A stretch of 44,817 nucleotides of DNA. It comes from T1Sed10-7 sp047921175. GTDB taxonomy: Bacteria > Actinomycetota > Nitriliruptoria > Nitriliruptorales > Nitriliruptoraceae. The stretch covers positions 1 to 44,817 of the forward strand of contig JBLRWQ010000017.1 of NCBI GenBank assembly GCA_047921175.1, read 5' to 3'. The notes under the pieces were generated by a model, which did not search any database, had not been told where the DNA came from, and saw only the letters and a list, made by a program, of their open reading frames with translations. Positions 33,202-44,817 of the stretch are shown here, in pieces (positions within the stretch are counted from its first letter, which is position 1; each line of letters starts with the position of its first letter). The position numbers and the translations under genes were made by a program.

Positions 33202-34319
33202 CCGACCTGCCCGTCCTGGCAGCGGTTGGTCTCCCGGAAGGCCGCCACGTTCACCTGGTGCTCCTCGAGGGTCTCGGCGAACACGTGCGAGCCGTCGCAG
33301 GCGGGGTCCAGGACGTAGAACAGGAAGTCGGTCCCGGCCGGGTCGAACGCGGCACGGAACGCGGCGGTGCCGACCCCGCTGATCGGGGTCGGGGGGAGCC
33401 CGTCGACCTGGTAGGTGTTGTACGGGCTGTCGACCTCGAGGTCCTCGAGGGTGACGATGTCCCGGGCCTCGCCGCCCAGCGCGTAGACGACGGTCGCGTC
33501 GATCTGGAGCCGCATGCCCTGCTCGAGCCGGTTCGCGATCACCCCGGCCACCAGCGGCCGCTCGTCGTCGACCCGCGTCTCGCGTTCGATCAGGCTGGCC
33601 AGGATGAGCAGCTCGTACAGGTCGTCGTCCTCGACCCCCTCGCGCAGCTCCGCGGGCACGGCGGCGAGCTCCACGTCGAGCTGGTCGACCATGCGCTGCA
33701 GGACCTGCTGCGGGCTGGCCAGGTCATCGACCTCGTAGGTCTGGGGCCACAGCAGCCCCTCGAAGGCCTCCAGGGCATCGTCGACGCCCGCGGGGTCGGG
33801 GATCCAGTCCGGGATCCGCAGCAGGCCGGCGAGGGACGCGTCCTCGTCCTCGAGGTCGACGGCCCGACGCGCGTCGAGCACCTCGCGGTAGTCCTCCACC
33901 TCGTGACCGGGGAACTGCTCTGCCAGGCGTGCCAGGGTCTGCTCGACGGTGAGCCCCTCGGGCACCGTGAACACGATCGTCGGCGGGGCCAGCGGCCCCG
34001 CGGCGAGCACCGCGATGGCGTCCCCGACCTCCATGCCCGTCTCGAGCTCGAAGACGCCCGGCTGCAGGGTGGACGCGAGGTCGGCGTCCTCCGCGGCGGT
34101 GCGGAACCGGAAGGCGCTGCGCACCACCCCGAGCTCCTCGAGCTCCTCCCCCACGAACCGGACCGACGCACCGCGCTGGACGGTGTACTCCACCGGCTGG
34201 CCTGGCTCGACGTCCTCCACGAACACCGAGGTGTCCAACCACCAGATGCCGGCGGCCACCCCCGCCACCCCGAGCAGGGAGAAGGCCAGGAACCAGCGCG
34301 ACCCGCGGCTCAGCGCCAT
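33198..34319 (-). CDS. mltG: Endolytic murein transglycosylase MltG
   Basis: Membrane-anchored lytic transglycosylase that cuts nascent glycan strands. 373 residues: one N-terminal membrane helix (about 9-28), a LysM-like region (VPEGLTVEQTLARLA), then the YceG domain with catalytic Glu245 in LASLIERETRV and the conserved YNTYQVDGLPPTPISGVG. It ends with Cys-containing DPACDGSHVFAETLEEH. Short for an actinobacterial MltG, which often have long cytoplasmic tails. The operon is ruvX-mltG-aroE. Confidence 0.94.
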   Translation of the reverse strand: MALSRGSRWFLAFSLLGVAGVAAGIWWLDTSVFVEDVEPGQPVEYTVQRGASVRFVGEELEELGVVRSAFRFRTAAEDADLASTLQPGVFELETGMEVGDAIAVLAAGPLAPPTIVFTVPEGLTVEQTLARLAEQFPGHEVEDYREVLDARRAVDLEDEDASLAGLLRIPDWIPDPAGVDDALEAFEGLLWPQTYEVDDLASPQQVLQRMVDQLDVELAAVPAELREGVEDDDLYELLILASLIERETRVDDERPLVAGVIANRLEQGMRLQIDATVVYALGGEARDIVTLEDLEVDSPYNTYQVDGLPPTPISGVGTAAFRAAFDPAGTDFLFYVLDPACDGSHVFAETLEEHQVNVAAFRETNRCQDGQVG

Positions 34320-34385
34320 GCCGGCCCCCCCTCGTGGCCGCCTGGTCGGCGAGGGTGCGGTCGTGCGTCCATGTCCACCTCGCCG

Positions 34386-34879
34386 TCAGTCGGTGCGTGC
34401 GTGACGCTGGGCCTCGAGCACGGCCTGGAGCAGCACGCTGGCGGCCACACGGTCGACCGTGTCCTTGCGGTCGCGCCGGGACAGGTCCGCCTGGAGCAGC
34501 ACGCGCTCGGCCTCGACCGTGGTGAAGCGCTCGTCCCACAGCACCACCGGCAGCCCGGTGCGCTCGCGCAGGGCCTCGGCCATGGCCCGCGCCCGGGCCG
34601 CCGGCCGACCCTCGCGCCCCTCGAGGGTGCGGGGGTAGCCGACGACCAGGCCGGCGGCCTGGTGCCGTCCCGCCGCGTCGACCAGGGCGTCCAGGGTCGG
34701 CCCGTCCGCATCGCGCGGGACGTGCACGGTCTCCGCCGGTGAGGCGACGACCTGGCCGGGATCGCTCACGGCCAGGCCGATGCGCACCTCGCCGAGGTCG
34801 ATGGCGACCAGCCGGCCCGTGGTCGGTAGGGCGTCACCGTGGGCGCCGGGAAGCGCGGTCGCGGCGTGGTCGGTGGCGC

Positions 34880-34883
<4 letters not shown>
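34386..34883 (-). CDS. ruvX: Holliday-junction resolvase-like nuclease RuvX (YqgF)
   Basis: RNase H-fold protein linked to pre-16S rRNA processing and recombination. 165 residues with DLGEVRIGLAVSD (first metal Asp), VVGYPRTLEGREG, LWDERFTTVEAERVL and the last acidic site in RKDTVDRVAA. The N-terminal ~22 residues are an extra flexible stretch. The ATG overlaps the alaS stop by 4 bp, the usual order in actinobacteria. Confidence 0.93.
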
Positions 34884-37555
<2,672 letters not shown>

Positions 37556-37620
37556 GGGAGGTCCTTGTGCCGCATCCTGGGGGGTCGGAGCCGGATGGGG
37601 CCGGGGATCGGTCGTGCGGG

Positions 37621-37878
37621 TCAGGTGCCGAGCGCGCTGCGCAGGGAGGGCACGTCGAAGCGCCCGCGCAGCTCGGCCTCGCGCTCTGCTGCGGCCACGC
37701 GGCCCTCTGCCGCGGCGGCCTGGACCCGGGCCCCGAAGCCGGCGGCCGCCCGCCCGGCGTTGCCGGCCAGGGTGGTGGGCTGGACCGCCTGCTGGGCCTG
37801 GTCGAGGCGGCGCACCACGTACACACCGACGACGACGCCGGCACCGAGGCCGAGGGCGAGAGTGAACACACGCTTCAC
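37621..37878 (-). CDS. Small membrane protein linked to alaS (DUF6167-like, tentative)
   Basis: 85 residues from the GTG at 37878 (AGGA nearby): one membrane helix (about 4-22, FTLALGLGAGVVVGVYVV) followed by an Ala/Arg/Glu-rich amphipathic helix (RAAAGFGARVQAAAAEG). A gene of this kind sits between DUF948 and alaS in streptomycetes. The family name is from position and general look, not from a search. Confidence 0.65.
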   Translation of the reverse strand: MKRVFTLALGLGAGVVVGVYVVRRLDQAQQAVQPTTLAGNAGRAAAGFGARVQAAAAEGRVAAAEREAELRGRFDVPSLRSALGT

Positions 37879-37963
37879 GACAGGATCCTGGGACGGAGCG
37901 GAGCGAGGGGGCCGTCCAGTGTGCCGTGCCCAGCGCCGGGCCGACACACCGAGGTGGTGGCCG

Positions 37964-38314
37964 TCACTCGGCCATCTTGCGGGTCGCCCGCGCGGTGCCG
38001 GCGGCGAAGGCCGCCACCTTGATCAGCGGGTTCGAGACCGTGGCGTGCAGGACACCGACGAGCTGGTCGGTGGTCGCGGTGATCGACTGCACGCCGGCCA
38101 CGATCGTGTCGATGCGCGCGAGCTCGACGTTGACGCCGGCGGCGGTCTCGGTGACCTGCTCGAGCGTCGGCAGGAGGCGGTCGGTGGTCTCCCGCAGCCC
38201 GCGGGTGGCCTCCTCGAGCAGTCCGACGGTCTTGAGCAGCGCATAGGAGGCCATGGCGACCAGCGCCCCCCAGAACAGCACGGCGAAGACGATGGCCCAG
38301 TCCCTGACGGTCAC
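37964..38314 (-). CDS. DUF948 family membrane protein
   Basis: 116 residues: an N-terminal membrane helix (about 7-27, WAIVFAVLFWGALVAMASYA) and a long helical segment with heptad-like spacing (ETTDRLLPTLEQVTETAAGV) before a short hydrophobic end. This matches DUF948 proteins, whose function is not known. It overlaps rarA by 4 bp, so they are co-expressed. Confidence 0.8.
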   Translation of the reverse strand: MTVRDWAIVFAVLFWGALVAMASYALLKTVGLLEEATRGLRETTDRLLPTLEQVTETAAGVNVELARIDTIVAGVQSITATTDQLVGVLHATVSNPLIKVAAFAAGTARATRKMAE

Positions 38315-39810
38315 GTGCGCTCCGGACGGTCGGTGTCGGTGGTCGTGGTGCCCGAGCCGGTGCGATCGCGGCCGGCGCGCCGGGCCTGCTCCCTGAGCTC
38401 CCGGACGCGCTCGGCGACCGGCGCCTCGTGCCCGTGCCGGCTGGGCTCGTACAGGACGGTGCCCGCCAGCTGGTCGGGGAGGTAGCGCTGCGCGGGCGCG
38501 AACCCGCTCGGGTCGTCGTGAGGATAGTCGTAGCCCTCGCCGTGCCCCAGCGTCCGTCCCCCGCGCGAGTGCGCGTCGCGCAGGTGGACGGGGACGTCGA
38601 GGTTGCCCGTGCGGCGGACGAGGTCGGTGCCGGCCGCCAGCGCGCGGGTGACGCTGTTGGACTTCGGTGCCGTGGCCAGGGCGATCGCGGCGTGGGTCAG
38701 CGCGTAGCGGGCCTCGGGCAGGCCGACCTTGTCGAGGGCATCGAACGCGGCCACCGCGATCGGCAACGCCTGGCGGTCGGCCAGCCCGATGTCCTCCGAT
38801 GCGAGGATCACCATGCGCCGGGCGAGGAAGCGGGGGTCCTCCCCCGACTCGAGCATGCGCAGCAGCCAGTACACGGCCGCATCCGGGTCGGAGCCGCGCA
38901 GCGACTTGATGAAGGCGGAGACCTGGTCGTAGTGGCCGTCGGAGGTCTTGTCGTAGCGGAACCGGCGCATCGCGTCGGCGACCGCATCGAGGTCGAGCGT
39001 CACCACCTCGGTGCTGTCGGCGGAGGTCCCACCGTCGGCCCGGACCGCAGCCGGGCCGGTGACGCCGGCCGCGGCGGCCGCGACCTCCAGGGCGGAGAGC
39101 GATGCGCGGGCGTCGCCGTCGCCGACATCGACGAGGTGGCGGACCGCCTCCTCGGTGAGCGCGACGCCACCGCCGAAGCCGCGCTCCGGGTCACGGCAGG
39201 CCCGCGCCAGCAGCACCTCGAGGTCCTCACGCGCCAGCGGCTCGAGGCGGATCAGCTGGCACCTCGACAGCAGGGGCGCGTTCAGCTCGAAGAACGGGTT
39301 CTCCGTGGTAGCGCCGATCAGGACGACCCAGCCGGCCTCGACCCCGGGCAGCAGCGCGTCCTGCTGGCCCTTGTTGAAGCGGTGGATCTCATCGATGAAC
39401 AGCACCGTGCGGCGCTGCCGCAGCTGCAGGCGGCTGCGTCCCTCCTCGATCACCCGGCGGACGTCCTTCACCCCGGCGGTGACCGCGGACAGCTCCGTCC
39501 AGGCGGCGTCGACGTGGGCGGCGACCACGGTCGCGAGCGAGGTCTTGCCCACACCCGGCGGGCCCCACAGGATCAGCGAGCGCAGGTCACCTCGGTCGAG
39601 CATCGCCCGCAGGGGCTTGCCGGGACCGAGCGCGTCGAGCTGCCCGACCACCTCGTCGAGGGTGCGCGGGCGCAGCCGGGCCGCCAGCGGCATCCCGACC
39701 GGGACCGGTGTCGGCCGGCCGCGGTCCCCGGCGGCGCTCGTGTCCCGTGCAGCCGCCGCCGGCCGGTCCACTCCGGTCGGCGTGGGCGGGAACAGCGTGG
39801 GCTCGCTCAC
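38311..39810 (-). CDS. rarA: Replication-associated recombination protein A (AAA+ ATPase)
   Basis: Clamp-loader-like ATPase acting at stalled forks, 499 residues. After ~38 variable residues comes RLRPRTLDEVVGQ, Walker A GPPGVGKTSL, Walker B VLFIDEIHRFNKGQQDALLP, sensor 1 GATTENPFFELN and the C-terminal tetramer domain (YDKTSDGHYDQVSAFIKSLR, MVILASEDIGLADR). About 50 residues longer than usual through an insertion near 245-270 and the tail. The GTG has only a poor ribosome site. A large dyad precedes it. Confidence 0.95.
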   Translation of the reverse strand: MSEPTLFPPTPTGVDRPAAAARDTSAAGDRGRPTPVPVGMPLAARLRPRTLDEVVGQLDALGPGKPLRAMLDRGDLRSLILWGPPGVGKTSLATVVAAHVDAAWTELSAVTAGVKDVRRVIEEGRSRLQLRQRRTVLFIDEIHRFNKGQQDALLPGVEAGWVVLIGATTENPFFELNAPLLSRCQLIRLEPLAREDLEVLLARACRDPERGFGGGVALTEEAVRHLVDVGDGDARASLSALEVAAAAAGVTGPAAVRADGGTSADSTEVVTLDLDAVADAMRRFRYDKTSDGHYDQVSAFIKSLRGSDPDAAVYWLLRMLESGEDPRFLARRMVILASEDIGLADRQALPIAVAAFDALDKVGLPEARYALTHAAIALATAPKSNSVTRALAAGTDLVRRTGNLDVPVHLRDAHSRGGRTLGHGEGYDYPHDDPSGFAPAQRYLPDQLAGTVLYEPSRHGHEAPVAERVRELREQARRAGRDRTGSGTTTTDTDRPERT

Positions 39811-39885
39811 ACCGCGACCGTACCGCCCACCACCTCGATCCCCGCCCTGCTGCCGGCCCGTGGACCTGCTGGCGCTGGAGACGCA

Positions 39886-39932
39886 TCGAGTGTGACGTTT
39901 CGACGTGTCCGTGGTCGATCTGTCACACCCGA
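39886..39932. promoter_or_regulatory. Symmetric 47-bp dyad between aspS and rarA
   Basis: Outer arms TCGAGTGTGAC and GTCACACCCGA (10 of 11 paired), then three unpaired bases on each side, inner arms TCGAC/GTCGA and a nine-base loop. Either a large operator in front of rarA or a stem-loop ending aspS; there is no U-tract. Confidence 0.6.
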
Positions 39933-39967
39933 TGGGTGGGCGCGACGCGGCCCGGCCGCGGGTGGGT

Positions 39968-41779
<1,812 letters not shown>

Positions 41780-41810
41780 GGGAGGCTCCAGGTACGAAGA
41801 CGGCGGCGGG

Positions 41811-43127
41811 TCACCCGGCCAGCAGGTCGGTGACGGTGGCCTCGAGGTCGGCGAGCGGGACGGTGCGCTGCTCCCCGGAGGCCAGGGACTTGCACGTGAC
41901 GGTAGCCGCCGCGCGCTCGTCGGCCCCCCGCAGCACAGCGAGGCGCACCCCGCGCCGATCGGCGTACTTCAGCTGCTTGGCGAGCTTGAGCCGGCCGCCA
42001 CCGCTGTAGGGCTCGACCGTCAGGCCGGTGGCACGGAGCCGGGCCGCCAGCGCCAGCGCATCCGCCGCGCCGTCCTCGTCCATCACGGTCACGAGCACGT
42101 CGGGTCCCGCGGGGCCGGCCAGCCCGGCCTCCGCGGCCTCGAGCAGCAGCAGGATCCGCTCGAGCCCGAGCGAGCCGCCGGTGGCGGGCACGTCGCTCGA
42201 CTGGAACATGCCGATCAGGCCGTCGTAGCGTCCGCCCGCGGCGATCGTGGCGTCGAGGCCGTCGTGGACCACCTCGAACACCGGGCCGGTGTAGTAGGAC
42301 AGGCCGCGCGCGAGGACGGGCGCGTAGGTGACCGGGACGGCGTCGCCGACGAGGTCGAGCACCCGGTCCACCTCGGCCAGGCCGGCCTGGCCGGTCTCGG
42401 ACCGCTCCAGCCGCGCGCGCACGGCCGACGCCGGGTCGTCCGCGCCGAGGTCCGCCTCCAGGGCGGCGATGGCGGGCGCCGGGATGCCGCGCCCGGTCAG
42501 CTCGCGCGCCACACCGTCGAGGCCGATCTTGTCGAGCTTGTCGAGCGCCACCAGGGCGTCCGACTCCTGCGCCACCTCGATGCCGTAGGCCTCGACCAGG
42601 CCGCGCAGGGCCTGCCGGGAGTTGAGCTGGACCCGGAAGCCGTCCAGGCCCAGCGCGGTCAGCGCGTCGGTGACCGCGACCAGGGTGGCGGCATCGGCGG
42701 TCAGCGAGTCGGACCCGATCGTGTCCACGTCGCACTGGTAGAACTCGCGGTAGCGGCCCTTGCCCGGCCGGTCCGCCCGCCACACCGGCGCGATCTGGTA
42801 GCGCTTGAAGGGGGTGGGCAGCTGGGAGCCGTAGCGGGCAGCGACCCGGGCCAGTGGCACGGTCAGGTCGTAGCGCAGCGCCAGGTCCGCGTCACCGGAG
42901 GCCTCGTGCTCGCCGCGCCGCAGGATCTTGAAGATCAGCTGGTCGCCCTCGTCGCCGTACTTGCCGGTGAGCACCTCGAGCCGCTCGAAGGCGGGGGTCT
43001 CCAGGGGCGCGAAACCGTGCGCGGCGAAGGTGTCCCGGATCGCCGCGAAGGCCCGCTCGCGCCGCAGGACGTCGTCGGGGAGCAGGTCGCGGGTCCCGGA
43101 GGCCGGGTTCGCGTCGATGCTGGCCAT
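41811..43127 (-). CDS. hisS: Histidyl-tRNA synthetase
   Basis: 438 residues, class IIa. Motif 1 region (SGTRDLLPDDVLRRERAF), motif 2 (APVWRADRPGKGRYREFYQCDVD), histidine-specific GLSYYTGPVFEV, motif 3 (GGSLGLERILLLLE) and a C-terminal anticodon domain (DVLVTVMDEDGAADAL). In motif 2, RADRPGKGRYREFYQ replaces the common RxExPQxGRxRxFxQ by RADRPGKGRYREF, a change common in actinobacteria. Start ATG at 43127. Confidence 0.96.
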   Translation of the reverse strand: MASIDANPASGTRDLLPDDVLRRERAFAAIRDTFAAHGFAPLETPAFERLEVLTGKYGDEGDQLIFKILRRGEHEASGDADLALRYDLTVPLARVAARYGSQLPTPFKRYQIAPVWRADRPGKGRYREFYQCDVDTIGSDSLTADAATLVAVTDALTALGLDGFRVQLNSRQALRGLVEAYGIEVAQESDALVALDKLDKIGLDGVARELTGRGIPAPAIAALEADLGADDPASAVRARLERSETGQAGLAEVDRVLDLVGDAVPVTYAPVLARGLSYYTGPVFEVVHDGLDATIAAGGRYDGLIGMFQSSDVPATGGSLGLERILLLLEAAEAGLAGPAGPDVLVTVMDEDGAADALALAARLRATGLTVEPYSGGGRLKLAKQLKYADRRGVRLAVLRGADERAAATVTCKSLASGEQRTVPLADLEATVTDLLAG

Positions 43128-43147
43128 ATGGTCGGACCTCGGGTCGG

Positions 43148-43891
43148 TCAGGGACGCTGCCCGTGCAGCTCCAGCGCCTGGCGGAGGTAGGGGTTGGTCT
43201 CCCGCTCGTAGCCGACGCGGGTGTCGGGCCCGTGCCCGGAGAGCACCAGCGTCTCGTCGGCCAGCGGGACCACCGTGGTGGCCAGGGAGACGAGCATGTC
43301 GTCCATCGACCCGCGCGGGAAGTCGGTCCGCCCGATCGAGCCGGCGAACAGCAGGTCACCGGCGAACAGCACGTCCTCGCTGCCCTGCTCGGCGTCGCCC
43401 AGGGGGAAGGTGATGGTGGCCGCCGCCAGGTCGCGCCCGAGGTAGGTGACGTGGCCGGGCGTGTGGCCCGGGTTGTGGACCACCTCGAAGCGGAGCCCGG
43501 CCAGCGTCAGCCGCTCGCCGTCGACCACGTCCCGCAACCACTCGCTCGGCGGGTCCCAGTCCAGGCCGAACTCGGCCACGAGCAGCTCGGGCGGGGCCCC
43601 GAAGGCGGCCGCGGGGTCATCCCAGAGCCAGCGGTCATCCGGGTGGAGCAGGACCGGCACCTCGAGCGCACGCGCCAGCTGCGGGACCCCCCAGACGTGG
43701 TCGAGGTGGCCGTGGGTGAGCAGGATCGCCTCGCACGTGGCGTCCACGCTGGCGAGCATCCCGAGGGCCTGCTGCTCGGCGGTCTCACCCGGGTCCACCA
43801 GCACCGCCCGGCCACGGTCGTGGTCGCCGACCACGTAGCAGTTGGTCTGCCACCGTCCCAGCGGGGCACCGAGGATGAAGGGGTCGGCCAC
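43148..43891 (-). CDS. Metallo-beta-lactamase-fold hydrolase (glyoxalase II-like)
   Basis: 247 residues with the binuclear zinc motif LTHGHLDHVWG, a second His in VVHNPGHTPGHVTYL, Asp in LFAGDLLFAGSIGRTDFP and the final His in VLSGHGPDTRVG. This is the set of glyoxalase II and related thioester hydrolases. The substrate is not known. It lies between rel and hisS as in streptomycetes. GTG start with GGAG upstream. Confidence 0.9.
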   Translation of the reverse strand: MADPFILGAPLGRWQTNCYVVGDHDRGRAVLVDPGETAEQQALGMLASVDATCEAILLTHGHLDHVWGVPQLARALEVPVLLHPDDRWLWDDPAAAFGAPPELLVAEFGLDWDPPSEWLRDVVDGERLTLAGLRFEVVHNPGHTPGHVTYLGRDLAAATITFPLGDAEQGSEDVLFAGDLLFAGSIGRTDFPRGSMDDMLVSLATTVVPLADETLVLSGHGPDTRVGYERETNPYLRQALELHGQRP

Positions 43892-43969
43892 GTCGGCTCC
43901 GGGGTCGCGGGCTCAGGGCACGCACCGGCAGGCGGGCAGCGGCGGCCGCCGGCACAGGTGCGACCGCCG

Positions 43970-43975
43970 AGGCTA
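43970..43975 (-). promoter_or_regulatory. Candidate -10 for the MBL-hisS unit
   Basis: TAGCCT, about 80 bases before the hydrolase start and inside the 115-bp gap after rel. No clear -35. Confidence 0.25.
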
Positions 43976-44006
43976 CCGGAGGCACCCGGGCGTCCCGGGG
44001 CGCCGG

Positions 44007-44817
44007 TCAGCGGCGACCGCCCTGCGGGGTCGCCCGGAAGGCGTCGTAGACCCCGGAGACCCGGCGGACCGAGCGCAGGGCCTCCTCGAGGTGGGAGGGG
44101 TCCCCCAGCTCGAAGGTGAAACGCAGCCGGGCGATGCGGTCCTTGGCGGTCCCGACCTGGGCGGAGGTGATGTTGATCGACAGGTCACCGAGCACCGCGG
44201 TGATGTCCCGCAGGAGGTGCTTGCGGTCCAGCGCCTCGATCTCGATGGTCACCAGGAACGAGGCACCGGAGTCCCCGGTCCAGTCGACGGGCACGAACCG
44301 CTCCGGGTCCCGCTCGAGGTCGGCCACGTTGGTGCAGTCCGCACGGTGGACCGACACCCCCCGGCCACGGGTCACGAAGCCGACGATGCGGTCGCCCGGC
44401 ACCGGGGTGCAGCAGCGGGCCAGCTTGACCAGCATGCCGGTGTCGCCCTCGACCTCGATGTCATCGGTGCCGGTCGACCCGATCCGGATCGGGGAGGCCG
44501 ACGGCTCGTCGAGGGTGAGCTCCGGTTCCTCGTCGACCTGGGTCAGCTCGTTGAGCACGTGCTGCGCCACGGTCACGCCGGCGACGTGGCCCTCCCCGAC
44601 CGCCCGGAACAGCGTCTCCGCGTCCTTGTAGCTCAACGTGCGGGCGACCTCGTCGAGGTCACCGGAGGCCATCGCCCGGGCGTAGGCGATGCCCTTGCGC
44701 CGAAGCGCCCGGGAGATCGCGTCCCGGCCGCGCACGATGGCGTCCTCGCGCCGCTCGCGGTTGAAGTAGGTCCGGATCTTCGACTTCGCCCGCTGGGAGG
44801 CGACGATCTGCAGCCAG
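44007..44817 (-). CDS. rel: Bifunctional (p)ppGpp synthase/hydrolase RelA/SpoT, C-terminal part (5' end beyond window)
   Basis: The frame continues in from the window edge (WLQIVASQRAKSKIRTYFNR), which is the start of the helical region following the TGS domain. About 269 residues are visible: the helical domain, the conserved-cysteine (RIS/zinc-finger) domain (KLARCCTPVPGDRIVGFVTR, HRADC), and the C-terminal ACT domain (LVTIEIEALDRKHLLRDITA). These regulatory domains sense the ribosome. The catalytic hydrolase and synthetase domains lie outside the window, so their activity is inferred from the family. Confidence 0.94.
   Translation of the reverse strand, partial: WLQIVASQRAKSKIRTYFNRERREDAIVRGRDAISRALRRKGIAYARAMASGDLDEVARTLSYKDAETLFRAVGEGHVAGVTVAQHVLNELTQVDEEPELTLDEPSASPIRIGSTGTDDIEVEGDTGMLVKLARCCTPVPGDRIVGFVTRGRGVSVHRADCTNVADLERDPERFVPVDWTGDSGASFLVTIEIEALDRKHLLRDITAVLGDLSINITSAQVGTAKDRIARLRFTFELGDPSHLEEALRSVRRVSGVYDAFRATPQGGRR

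Noticed and set aside
37556..37620. T-box riboswitch before alaS
   Set aside because: The gap is only 65 bp and has no T-box sequence or specifier stem.

Overview
The window is a very GC-rich chromosomal segment of an actinobacterium. Gene order from the stringent-response gene (right edge) to the pyr operon (left edge) follows the classical actinobacterial layout rel – MBL hydrolase – hisS – aspS – rarA – DUF948 – small membrane protein – alaS – ruvX – mltG – aroE – (pil) – aroC – aroK – aroB – aroQ – pepQ – efp – nusB – pyrR – pyrB – pyrC – carA – carB – pyrK – pyrD – pyrF. A full type IV pilus (T4P) cluster without a secretin, in a high-GC monoderm, suggests a deep-branching lineage such as Nitriliruptoria/Euzebya-like bacteria. 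That placement is inference. Every gene I can support lies on the minus strand, so the window is read from high to low coordinates.

Right part (about 33.2–44.8 kb) is housekeeping: the C-terminal part of a bifunctional RelA/SpoT enzyme, a metallo-beta-lactamase-fold hydrolase, hisS, aspS, rarA, two small membrane proteins, alaS, ruvX and mltG, mostly joined by 4-bp overlaps. A symmetric 47-bp dyad sits between aspS and rarA.

Centre (18.9–33.2 kb): thirteen T4P-related genes lie between aroE and aroC: pilB, a pilT with an extra N-terminal MshEN-like domain, pilC, pilA, pilD, a small helix-turn-helix regulator, pilM, pilN, pilO, a pilP-like gene and three minor-pilin genes. Upstream of pilA is an RNA structure that matches the c-di-GMP-I (GEMM-I) riboswitch in layout. 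FliA/WhiG-like promoter motifs (TCAA-N16-GCCGATG) precede both pilB and pilA, with a weaker copy before the pilM operon. Together these suggest pili controlled by an alternative sigma factor and by c-di-GMP acting on pilin expression and possibly on both motor ATPases.

Left-centre (10.8–18.8 kb): the shikimate genes aroC-aroK-aroB and aroQ are separated by an accessory segment of about 3.4 kb. It holds a DUF222/HNH endonuclease gene with a promoter that contains a near-perfect actinobacterial LexA (SOS) box, a small zinc-ribbon ORF, a decayed ORF, and a pair of 37-bp direct repeats (32/37 identical) bracketing the HNH and zinc-ribbon genes. This looks like an SOS-responsive insertion related to the mycobacterial 13E12 repeat family.

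Left part (1–10.7 kb): efp, nusB and the pyrimidine operon pyrR-pyrB-pyrC-carA-carB-pyrK-pyrD-pyrF, with genes from pyrR to pyrD overlapping by one or four bases. The pyrR leader carries a textbook PyrR-binding RNA loop whose lower stem would occlude the pyrR ribosome-binding site.
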